DNA from: DATLFA01 sp039934635
GTDB lineage: Bacteria > Actinomycetota > Acidimicrobiia > Acidimicrobiales > WLNW01
Direction: 5' to 3'
Assembly: GCA_039934635.1 (NCBI GenBank)
Contig: JBDTLT010000277.1
Location: 1-6,869 of the forward strand
Length of the DNA stretch: 6,869 nt
Shown in pieces: positions 1 through 5,915 of the stretch (its first letter is position 1; the number at the start of each line of letters is the position of its first letter). The notes beneath the pieces are model-generated. The model searched no databases. It was not told where the DNA came from and saw only the letters and a program-made list of their open reading frames with translations. Made by a program: the position numbers and the translations under genes.

Positions 1-1
1 C

Positions 2-493
2 CTCGTCGATCATCTCGTGGCCACCCACCACGCCTACCTGCACGACGCCTTGCCGCGGCTGGTGGCGCTGGCCGACAAGGTGGCCAGCGTGCATCGCGCC
101 AACCATCCCGAACTGAAGAACGTGGCGGGACTTGTGCAGGAGATCCGTGCCGATCTCGAACCGCACCTGCTCAAGGAAGAACGGGTGCTCTTCCCGATGA
201 TCCGCGAGCTAGCCGCCGCAACCGCCGCGCCGGCCTTTCATTGCGGCAGCCTCTCCAACCCGATCCGGGTGATGATGAGCGAACACGACACCGTGGGCGA
301 ACTCCTCGCCCGTCTCCGGAACAGTACAAACGGCTACCGGGTCCCCGACGACGGTTGCGCCAGCTACCAAGCCCTGTACCGCGGCCTGGCCGAGCTCGAA
401 GCCGACACCCACCTGCACATCCACAAGGAGAACAACGTGCTGTTCCCCGCCGTGTTCGCGTCCGAACGCGAACTCGCGGTTGCACCCCGGTGA
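2..493 (+). CDS. ric: RIC-family hemerythrin-like di-iron protein (YtfE/ScdA type), 5' end outside window
   Basis: Proteins of this family (Repair of Iron Centers) are cytoplasmic di-iron proteins that help restore Fe-S clusters damaged by nitric oxide or oxidative stress. The visible part contains the complete hemerythrin-like domain. Numbering from the GTG at 17, all expected iron ligands can be placed: His5 (in THHAYL), His26, His50 and Glu54 (HLLKEE), His90 (SEHD), and His134 with Glu138 before NNVLFP. The order and the H-x3-E spacings match E. coli YtfE as I remember it. The frame stays open upstream of that GTG to the window edge and encodes a family-like LVDHLV stretch, so the GTG is probably internal and the gene begins outside. 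Whether the usual N-terminal ScdA_N domain exists cannot be seen. The gene lies 67 bases before a nitrate reductase operon, consistent with a role in NO stress. Family call is firm; the exact role is inferred. Confidence 0.9.
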   Translation, partial: LVDHLVATHHAYLHDALPRLVALADKVASVHRANHPELKNVAGLVQEIRADLEPHLLKEERVLFPMIRELAAATAAPAFHCGSLSNPIRVMMSEHDTVGELLARLRNSTNGYRVPDDGCASYQALYRGLAELEADTHLHIHKENNVLFPAVFASERELAVAPR

Positions 494-499
494 GCGACG

Positions 500-528
500 C
501 TCGCGCGGTCGCTGGCGATCGGCGCGAG
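500..528. repeat. Short perfect inverted repeat in the gap before the operon
   Basis: CTCGCGC (500-506) and GCGCGAG (522-528) form 7-bp arms around a 15-base loop, just after the stop codon of the RIC-family gene. It could be a weak transcription terminator or attenuator, or chance in GC-rich DNA. No T-tract follows. The rest of the 67-base gap (494-560) shows no convincing -35/-10 promoter and no FNR-like TTGAT-N4-ATCAA palindrome, so I cannot say whether the operon has its own promoter here or is read through from the upstream gene. Confidence 0.25.
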
Positions 529-548
529 AATGACGCCGACCCGTGCGC

Positions 549-553
549 GAGGG
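549..553 (+). promoter_or_regulatory. Ribosome binding site deciding the start of the cytochrome b-like gene
   Basis: GAGGG lies 7 bases before the ATG at 561. This supports that ATG over the in-frame GTG at 543, which has no comparable purine-rich sequence at the right distance. Confidence 0.6.
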
Positions 554-560
554 TGGGGCG

Positions 561-1667
561 ATGACGGCGAGCAATGGTCCACGTGCCGAAAAGACCGGGC
601 GAAGGGCGCGCCGGTTCGCGTTCCTCGATGACGACGTCGACCTGGCGTCGGTCGTGTGGGGTCTCGTGGCGGTGTCGATCGTGTTGCTGGGCGTGTACTT
701 CGGGTCCGGTGGGATGCGCTGGTTCGACGCCGCCTTGTCGGGCTATCTCCTGGGGGTGTTGCTGGCAACGTTTGCGGTGGTATATCGCTACCGGGTTTGG
801 TTGCAGCGCCCGCCAACGGCGTTGTTGAACCGTCGGGGTTGGCAGGCGCTGTTTCGGCGCGGGAAGCGGATCCGCAACTCGGCAACCTTGGGCGGCCTGG
901 TGGTCACCAATTTGGCCGGCCAGGGGTTCATCCGCCGACGTTCGAGGAGTCGGTGGATGGCGCATCAGCTCGTGTTCTGGGGATGCGTCCTGGCGGGGTT
1001 GGTCACGTTCCCGTTGACGTTCGGGTGGCTGCACTTCGAATCGGTCGGCCAGGACTCCGAGCGATATCGGGCGTACATGTTTGATGTGGGCACCGTTGAC
1101 TTCGGGTCGCGCAGCGTGGCCGGATTTTTCGTCTTCCACTTGCTGAATATCGCGGCGGTGCTGGTGATTGCCGGGGTCGTCGTGTTCTTGTATCGCCGCC
1201 TCAACGACGCCGGTGCCATCGCAGTCGAGCGTGCGGGGGACTTTGCCGCGCTGGCTGGTCTCTTTGCGGTGTCGATCACCGGACTGTTCCTGACGGCGTC
1301 GAGCTTGTGGCTCGACGGCCGCGGCTATGTGTTCTTGAACACCGTGCACGCACTCACGGTGATCCTGGGTTTGATGTACATCCCGTTCGGCAAGCTGTTC
1401 CACATCTTCCAACGCCCCGCGAACCTGGGCGTGCATTTTTACCGGCGCGAAGCAGCCGAAGGTGAGCCGCAACTCTGTCGGTCTTGTGGTGAGGCGTTCG
1501 CGTCGCGACTACAGATCGATGACCTGAAGCTGGTGCTGCCCCAGGTCGGCTTCGATTACACGATCGAGGTCGACGCCGGTGGTGGGAACTGGCAGGAGAC
1601 CTGTCCAAGTTGTCGGCGCCGCGGCGTGGCGCTCGCGCAGACCTCACGAGTCGGAGGGTTCGGCTGA
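561..1667 (+). CDS. Cytochrome b-like membrane subunit (NarI/TcuB-like) with C-terminal double-CxxC domain
   Basis: This 368-aa integral membrane protein is probably the heme-b subunit linking the quinone pool to the nitrate reductase encoded next. I count about six hydrophobic segments (roughly 31-47, 59-77, 135-156, 187-210, 229-249, 260-283). Candidate heme-ligating histidines sit at or near membrane helices: His135, His158, His193, His263 and His281. The 18-residue spacing of His263 and His281 equals that of the two heme-binding histidines in the last helix of E. coli NarI (187 and 205). After the membrane part, about 85 residues carry CRSC (306-309) and CPSC (348-351), resembling a zinc ribbon or small metal site; NarI has nothing equivalent. 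The N-terminus is basic and lacks a cleavable signal. The stop overlaps the next start by one base. Third positions favour G (GTG, TTG, CTG), unlike the C-favouring genes downstream. Membrane nature is clear; heme binding and quinol oxidation are inferred. Automated annotation might mislabel it as a transporter. Confidence 0.65.
   Translation: MTASNGPRAEKTGRRARRFAFLDDDVDLASVVWGLVAVSIVLLGVYFGSGGMRWFDAALSGYLLGVLLATFAVVYRYRVWLQRPPTALLNRRGWQALFRRGKRIRNSATLGGLVVTNLAGQGFIRRRSRSRWMAHQLVFWGCVLAGLVTFPLTFGWLHFESVGQDSERYRAYMFDVGTVDFGSRSVAGFFVFHLLNIAAVLVIAGVVVFLYRRLNDAGAIAVERAGDFAALAGLFAVSITGLFLTASSLWLDGRGYVFLNTVHALTVILGLMYIPFGKLFHIFQRPANLGVHFYRREAAEGEPQLCRSCGEAFASRLQIDDLKLVLPQVGFDYTIEVDAGGGNWQETCPSCRRRGVALAQTSRVGGFG
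1653..1658 (+). promoter_or_regulatory. Strong ribosome binding site for the nitrate reductase catalytic gene
   Basis: GGAGGG ends 8 bases before the ATG at 1667 and lies inside the last codons of the preceding gene. With the TGATG stop/start overlap it fixes the start at 1667, not the upstream in-frame TTG at 1610. It suggests the catalytic subunit is made at a high rate. Confidence 0.75.
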
Positions 1668-3913
1668 TGGCACATCTCCCGCTCAGCGAGCAGGACCTGA
1701 TCGACCGCTACGGCCCGCATCTCAACCGGGCCCCGCCCGGCGGATGGAACGCGGGACTGAAGATCGACAAAGTCGTCGATACGCATTGCTGCTTCTGCGG
1801 GCAGCAATGCGGTATCAAGCTCAAGGTCGCCGACAATCAGGTGGTCGGGTTCGAACCGCGCTATGACTTCCCGTTCAACGAGGGCAAGCTCTGCCCCAAG
1901 GGCGTGAAGCGCTACCTCCAGGGCGCACACCCCGACCGTTTGCTCGAGCCGCTCGAACGCGATCCGGCGGTTCCCGGCGGGTTCCGGCCGGTGTCGTGGG
2001 ACCACGCCCTCGATCGCACGGTCGCGGAGATCCGCCGAATACAACACGCCCACGGCCCGGATGCGGTGGCGATGTTGTCGGGGGTGTCGCTCACCAACGA
2101 GAAGTCCTATCTGATCGGCAAGTTCGCCCGCCTCGCGCTGGGGACGGCGAACCTCGACTACAACGGCCGGCTGTGCATGGTTTCCGCGGGCGCCGCGTCA
2201 AAGCGCGCCCTTGGTGTGGATCGCGCTCCGAACCCGTGGAGCGACATCCCGCTGGCCGATGTGATCATCGTGGCCGGCGCGAACGTCGCTGAATGCGCCC
2301 CGATCACCACCAGCTACATCTGGCGGGCCCGCGATCGTGGCGCCAAGCTGATCGTCGCCGACCCACGGGTCACGCCCCTGGCGCGCACTGCGGACGTGTT
2401 CCTGGGGTTGCGCCCAGGCACAGACTCCGCGCTGTTCGGCGCGATTCTGCACGTGCTGATCGCCAACGACTGGCTCGACCACGGCTACATCGACGCCCAC
2501 ACCGTCGGCTTCGCCGACGCCGCCGCCGCGGTTGCCGATCACACCCCCGAGTGGGCCGCGACCGTCACCGGTGTGCCGGCGGACCGCATCATCGAAGCCG
2601 CCCGATTGTGGGGGACCTCGGCGACCGGCATGCTGTTGCACGCCCGCGGCATCGAGCATCACACCAAGGGCGTCGAGAACGTCAACGCCTGCATCAACCT
2701 CGGTCTCGCCACCGGCAAGTACGGCCGCCCGGGCTGCGGGGTGTGCACCATTACCGGGCAGGGCAACGGGCAGGGCGGACGCGAGCAGGGCCACAAGTGC
2801 GACCAACTGCCCGGCAACCGCGACATCACCAACCCCGAGCATCGCGCGCATGTCGCCGGGGTGTGGGGCTGCAGCGTGGACGAGATCCCCGGCAAGGGCA
2901 TCACCGCACAAGAAATCGTCGAAGCGATCCACGACGGCGAGATCAAAGGGCTGCTCTCGATCTGCTTCAACCCGCTCGTGTCGCTGCCCGACACCGCCTT
3001 CACTCGCCGTGCGCTCGACAAGCTCGAGTTCTATTCAGTGATCGACTTCTTCTTGTCCGAGACCGCGCAACACGCCGACATCGTCCTGCCCGGCAGTCTT
3101 CACGAAGAAGACGAAGGAACTGTCACCACCGTCGAAGGTCGTTGCGTCAAGATCAACGCCGCCGTCGACCCACCCGGTCAGGCGCGCACGGACTGGCACA
3201 TCCTGCGCGACCTCGCGTGGCGCCTCGGTCGCGGCCACTACTTCGATTTCGACGGTCCCGAGGATCTCTTCGAGGAGATGTGCCGGGCCTCGGCCGGTGG
3301 GAGCGCCGACTACGCCGGCATGACGTGGGACCGCATCGTGGCCGAACAAGGGATCTTCTGGCCCTGCCCCGAGCCGGGCCATCCCGGCACCCCCCGGCTC
3401 TTCGAAGGCGGCCGGTTCTTCCACCCCGACGGCAAGGCCAAGTTCTTCCCGATTCGCTACCGCGACCCCGCCGAGGTCGTGGACGCCGACTATCCGATCT
3501 GGCTTACTACCGGTCGAGTCGTCAGCCAGTACCTGTCCGGCGTCCAGACCCGTCGCATTGCCCAACTGGTCGACCAGTATCCCGAACCGTTGTGCGAGAT
3601 GCACCCGCTGCTCGCGGGCCGGGTCGGCGTCGTGTCGGGTGATCGGGTCACGGTGACGTCGCGTCGAGGGTCGATAACCCTCCCGGCCAAGGTGGTAGAG
3701 ACAATCCGGCCCGACACCGTGTTCATCCCCTACCACTGGCCCGGCGACAAGGCCGCGAACACCCTCACCAACCGGGCGCTCGACCCGATCTCGAAGATTC
3801 CCGAATACAAAGTCTCCGCAGTGAACGTCGAGAAGGCATCGGGAAGCGCCACCGTCACCGACGCCCGCGACACTCGCCTCCACGACGGCGAGTCACCGGA
3901 GCCGAACCGGTGA
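1667..3913 (+). CDS. nasC: NasC-type nitrate reductase catalytic subunit (bis-MGD molybdoenzyme, DMSO reductase superfamily)
   Basis: Catalyses two-electron reduction of nitrate to nitrite at a molybdenum bis-MGD centre. The 748-aa product begins with a [4Fe-4S] site: Cys41, Cys44, Cys48 and Cys76, with the conserved electron-relay lysine Lys78 in LCPKG. The likely Mo ligand is Cys170 in NGRLCM; the following residue is Met, as in NapA/NasA, whereas formate dehydrogenases have His there. Further family signatures are TGQGNGQGGRE before KCDQLPGNRDI, DIVLPGS, EEDEGTVTTVEGR, and the C-terminal cofactor-binding domain from about residue 608 (LTTGRV, SGVQTRR, IPYHWPGDKAANTLTNRALD). These match Gram-positive NasC-type enzymes. 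There is no Tat signal, so the enzyme should be cytoplasmic, and no extra C-terminal [2Fe-2S]/BFD domain as in Klebsiella NasA. Its stop overlaps the next start (GTGA). Electrons probably come from the neighbouring ferredoxin, Rieske and cytochrome subunits. Nitrate reductase identity is strong; assimilatory versus respiratory use is open. Confidence 0.9.
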   Translation: MAHLPLSEQDLIDRYGPHLNRAPPGGWNAGLKIDKVVDTHCCFCGQQCGIKLKVADNQVVGFEPRYDFPFNEGKLCPKGVKRYLQGAHPDRLLEPLERDPAVPGGFRPVSWDHALDRTVAEIRRIQHAHGPDAVAMLSGVSLTNEKSYLIGKFARLALGTANLDYNGRLCMVSAGAASKRALGVDRAPNPWSDIPLADVIIVAGANVAECAPITTSYIWRARDRGAKLIVADPRVTPLARTADVFLGLRPGTDSALFGAILHVLIANDWLDHGYIDAHTVGFADAAAAVADHTPEWAATVTGVPADRIIEAARLWGTSATGMLLHARGIEHHTKGVENVNACINLGLATGKYGRPGCGVCTITGQGNGQGGREQGHKCDQLPGNRDITNPEHRAHVAGVWGCSVDEIPGKGITAQEIVEAIHDGEIKGLLSICFNPLVSLPDTAFTRRALDKLEFYSVIDFFLSETAQHADIVLPGSLHEEDEGTVTTVEGRCVKINAAVDPPGQARTDWHILRDLAWRLGRGHYFDFDGPEDLFEEMCRASAGGSADYAGMTWDRIVAEQGIFWPCPEPGHPGTPRLFEGGRFFHPDGKAKFFPIRYRDPAEVVDADYPIWLTTGRVVSQYLSGVQTRRIAQLVDQYPEPLCEMHPLLAGRVGVVSGDRVTVTSRRGSITLPAKVVETIRPDTVFIPYHWPGDKAANTLTNRALDPISKIPEYKVSAVNVEKASGSATVTDARDTRLHDGESPEPNR

Positions 3914-4539
3914 TCGGCGGTCAGGTATTCGTCATCGACCACAGTCGCTGCATCGGCTGCGAGGCCTGCGTGCACGCCTGCGAGGAATGCGGCACCCACC
4001 GCGGTACATCGCTCATCCACCTCGACCACCTCGACCGCGGCGTGTCGACCCAGACCGCGCCAACGGTGTGCATGCACTGCGAAGACCCGACCTGCGCCAA
4101 GGTTTGCCCCGCGGATGCCATCAAGCAGAACGAAGCGGGGGTGGTGCAGTCCGCGCTCAAGCCCCGCTGCATCGGCTGCTCGAACTGCGTCTACGCGTGC
4201 CCCTTCGGCGTGCCCCGGTACTTCCCTGAACCGGACCAGATGATGAAGTGCGACATGTGCTTCGACCGCACCTCGCAAGGCCTGGCACCGATGTGCGCGT
4301 CGGTATGCCCCAGCGAGGCGCTCTGGTATGGCACCCCCGAACAGTTCGCCGAACGGCGCCCCGGAGAGCTCATCAACGAGTTCCGCTTCGGGAACCAGGC
4401 CGTGCGCACCCATGTGGCGGTAGTGGTCGACGACCGCCACGACGGGCCGCTCGACGTCACGACCATGACGGTCCGCCAACGCTGGCAAGACGATCCCTTC
4501 GGGCTCGGCGTCAGCTACACCGCGGGTTCGACACGATGA
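3910..4539 (+). CDS. Four-cluster ferredoxin subunit (NarH/DmsB/NrfC type)
   Basis: Electron-transfer subunit, 209 aa, expected to relay electrons to the molybdoenzyme. Sixteen cysteines fall in the four groups typical of the family: 14/17/20/24, 54/57/62/66, 87/90/93/97 and 114/117/129/133. All four clusters therefore appear to be [4Fe-4S]; the Trp that replaces one Cys in NarH and gives a [3Fe-4S] cluster is absent. There is no Tat signal or membrane segment, so it should sit in the cytoplasm beside the catalytic subunit. The GTG start is supported by GGAG at 3898-3901, 8 bases upstream, and by the GTGA overlap with the preceding stop. The last 65 or so residues hold no cysteine and probably form the subunit-contact region. 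NasC-type enzymes usually take electrons from a flavoprotein or a small ferredoxin, so this respiratory-type partner is notable. Family assignment is firm; pairing is inferred from the operon. Confidence 0.9.
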   Translation: MIGGQVFVIDHSRCIGCEACVHACEECGTHRGTSLIHLDHLDRGVSTQTAPTVCMHCEDPTCAKVCPADAIKQNEAGVVQSALKPRCIGCSNCVYACPFGVPRYFPEPDQMMKCDMCFDRTSQGLAPMCASVCPSEALWYGTPEQFAERRPGELINEFRFGNQAVRTHVAVVVDDRHDGPLDVTTMTVRQRWQDDPFGLGVSYTAGSTR

Positions 4540-5045
4540 CAGCGCTACCCGAACCGATCGATGACGGCACCCCGGTGTGGTTGAAGGACTTCCCGCACAC
4601 CTCGGCTGGTGAGGAAGCGGTCACCCGTCGGGCGTTCACCCGCTATTTGATCGCCGGATCTGGCGTGTTCGCCGCGTCCACAGTTGGTGCCGCGGTGTGG
4701 ACCTCGCTGCGCGACCTCGACGCCGGCGGCCCGACCCCGATCATCGGTCTCGACGAGCTTCCCGAGGGCGCCGCCTACCTCTTCCGGTACCCGGGTCCCG
4801 ACGATCCCGCTTTGCTCATCCATCTCGCCGGTGGTGCGCTCGTCGCGTATAGCCAGAAATGCACGCACCTCGGCTGCGTGGTCTTCTACGAGCCCGACTC
4901 GACCGAGCTCATCTGCCCGTGCCACGACGGCATCTTCGAGACGACCACCGGCGAGCCGATCGCGGGGCCGCCGGAACGGCCCCTTCCCGCTATCGCGCTC
5001 GAGGTGCGAGAACGAACGATCTGGGCTGTGGGCATGACACGATGA
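4536..5045 (+). CDS. Rieske [2Fe-2S] protein with N-terminal twin-arginine/membrane anchor
   Basis: The 169-aa product has a Rieske domain: CTHLGC (109-114) and CPCH (127-130). The likely [2Fe-2S] ligands are Cys109, His111, Cys127 and His130. Cys114 and Cys129 are placed to form the disulfide typical of high-potential bc1/b6f-type Rieske proteins rather than dioxygenase ferredoxins. The usual CPCHGS reads CPCHDG here. Residues 30-36 (TRRAFTR) fit the twin-arginine pattern and precede a hydrophobic stretch (about 38-56), so the domain is probably exported by Tat and stays anchored with the cluster outside the cytoplasm. It starts in an ATGA overlap with the ferredoxin gene and ends in another with the next small gene. 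There is no strong ribosome binding site, so translation is likely coupled. It may pass electrons between quinol, the cytochrome b-like subunit and the reductase. The domain is certain; topology and partner are inferred. Confidence 0.9.
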   Translation: MTALPEPIDDGTPVWLKDFPHTSAGEEAVTRRAFTRYLIAGSGVFAASTVGAAVWTSLRDLDAGGPTPIIGLDELPEGAAYLFRYPGPDDPALLIHLAGGALVAYSQKCTHLGCVVFYEPDSTELICPCHDGIFETTTGEPIAGPPERPLPAIALEVRERTIWAVGMTR

Positions 5046-5251
5046 CACGCGTCGACGGTTCTGAGCTCAAGAGGAACAACGCGGTGTTCGTCTACGTCGT
5101 GTTGATGCTCGCGTTGCAGGTGTTCTTGCTCGTTGTCGCGCTCGAAGCGTTCCAAGCCGACGAGGAGTCCCTCGCCTGGCCATCCGCGGGACTGTCGGCC
5201 CTCCTTTTCGTCACCGTGCTCGCGTTCGCGCGATTGCTCCGCCATGACTGA
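5042..5251 (+). CDS. Small membrane protein with two predicted transmembrane segments, 69 aa
   Basis: I do not recognise this gene with confidence. It encodes a short polar N-terminus (MTRVDGSELKRNN), a first hydrophobic helix at about 14-36 rich in Val, Leu and Ala, an acidic loop (QADEES), and a second helix at about 47-65 ending in RLLRHD. A hairpin with both ends on the same side is expected; the basic ends suggest cytoplasmic. It overlaps the Rieske gene by 4 bases (ATGA) and the HPP gene by 8, which makes it hard to dismiss as a chance frame. There are no cysteines, and the only histidine is next to last, so a heme or Fe-S site is unlikely. It may be a small stabilising subunit of the membrane complex, as small single-helix proteins are in terminal oxidases. 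That role is inferred from position alone. Confidence 0.8.
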   Translation: MTRVDGSELKRNNAVFVYVVLMLALQVFLLVVALEAFQADEESLAWPSAGLSALLFVTVLAFARLLRHD

Positions 5252-5915
5252 ACCGGTCTCACCGAAGCGTTCGAAGCCGACGCGACCCGGTCCAATCGGT
5301 GGCGACATGGCCGCGATCGTCTGGGGCCTGGCGCGGCGTGTGCGCATCCCGACGCTCACCAATCGCCACGACGCCACCGCCATCATGGGTCTGTTCGCCG
5401 GCGTCAACGGGTTGGTCGCCATCGCCATCATGTCCGCCGTCGCCTGGGGCACCGGCCAACCCTTCATCTTTCCCTCACTCGGCCCAACCGCGTTCCTGCT
5501 CTTTTACACACCCACCCACCCGGCAGCGTCGCCTCGCAACACCATCATCGGTCACGCCATTGGTGCCGGCGCCGGCTACCTCGCACTTGTCATCTTCGGG
5601 CTCACCAACGACCCGCCCGCGCTCGCCACCCACGTCAGCGGCGGCCGCGTCGGTGCCGCCGCCTTGTCGCTCGCTCTCACCAGCGCCGCCATGGTCTGGT
5701 CCCGCGCGCCACACCCCCCGGCCGGCGCCACCACCCTCATCGTGTCGCTCGGCATCCTCCGTGAACCGGACCAACTCCTCATCCTCATGCTCGCTGTCGT
5801 TCTGCTCACCGCCCAGGGTCTCCTCATCAACCGGCTCGCCGGCATCGACTACCCCATCTGGAAGAAGGCGCCCTCACGGGCCTTGCCGGGCACACAGCCA
5901 GGAATACCGCGATGA
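5244..5915 (+). CDS. HPP-family integral membrane protein, candidate nitrite transporter
   Basis: The 223-aa product has the HPP signature at 157-159, within APHPPAGATT, plus the matching upstream element SLGPTAFLLF followed by HPAASPRNTIIGH (92-104). Four or more hydrophobic segments are visible (about 45-68, 74-90, 100-120, 135-152, 160-172, 176-198). HPP proteins of cyanobacteria and plant chloroplasts have been shown to transport nitrite; others lack a proven substrate. Position directly downstream of a nitrate reductase fits nitrite import, or export of the nitrite the enzyme makes. The chosen ATG overlaps the previous gene by 8 bases. There is no clear ribosome binding site, so coupled translation is likely; an ATG about 21 codons further in is possible but would lose the overlap. 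The N-terminal 20 residues are basic and proline-rich. Third positions strongly favour C (GTC, ATC, CTC), unlike the membrane gene at the operon start. Family call is strong; substrate is inferred. Confidence 0.85.
   Translation: MTEPVSPKRSKPTRPGPIGGDMAAIVWGLARRVRIPTLTNRHDATAIMGLFAGVNGLVAIAIMSAVAWGTGQPFIFPSLGPTAFLLFYTPTHPAASPRNTIIGHAIGAGAGYLALVIFGLTNDPPALATHVSGGRVGAAALSLALTSAAMVWSRAPHPPAGATTLIVSLGILREPDQLLILMLAVVLLTAQGLLINRLAGIDYPIWKKAPSRALPGTQPGIPR

Noticed and set aside
17..19. GTG at 17 as the true start of the RIC-family gene
   Set aside because: The frame remains open and family-like upstream to the edge of the window, so the gene most likely begins outside it.
543..561. GTG at 543 as start of the cytochrome b-like gene
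   Set aside because: The ATG at 561 has a GAGGG 7 bases upstream; the GTG has no matching site, and it adds only six codons.
171..1472. 433-codon open frame on the minus strand
   Set aside because: It lies opposite the RIC-family and cytochrome b-like genes. Its translation is Arg/His/Gln-rich low-complexity sequence with no recognisable domain, typical of antisense frames in GC-rich DNA.
1610..1667. TTG at 1610 as start of the catalytic subunit
   Set aside because: It would overlap the preceding gene by 58 bases. The ATG at 1667 has GGAGGG at ideal spacing and the TGATG overlap.
2293..3642. 449-codon plus-strand frame inside the nitrate reductase gene
   Set aside because: It is out of frame with a well-supported gene, and its product is Arg/Pro-rich with no motif.
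1667..3913. Formate dehydrogenase alpha subunit as identity of the molybdoenzyme
   Set aside because: The Mo-ligand context is RLCM, with Met after Cys170, not His after Sec/Cys as in formate dehydrogenases. The TGQGNGQGGRE and GVQTRR signatures also fit nitrate reductases.
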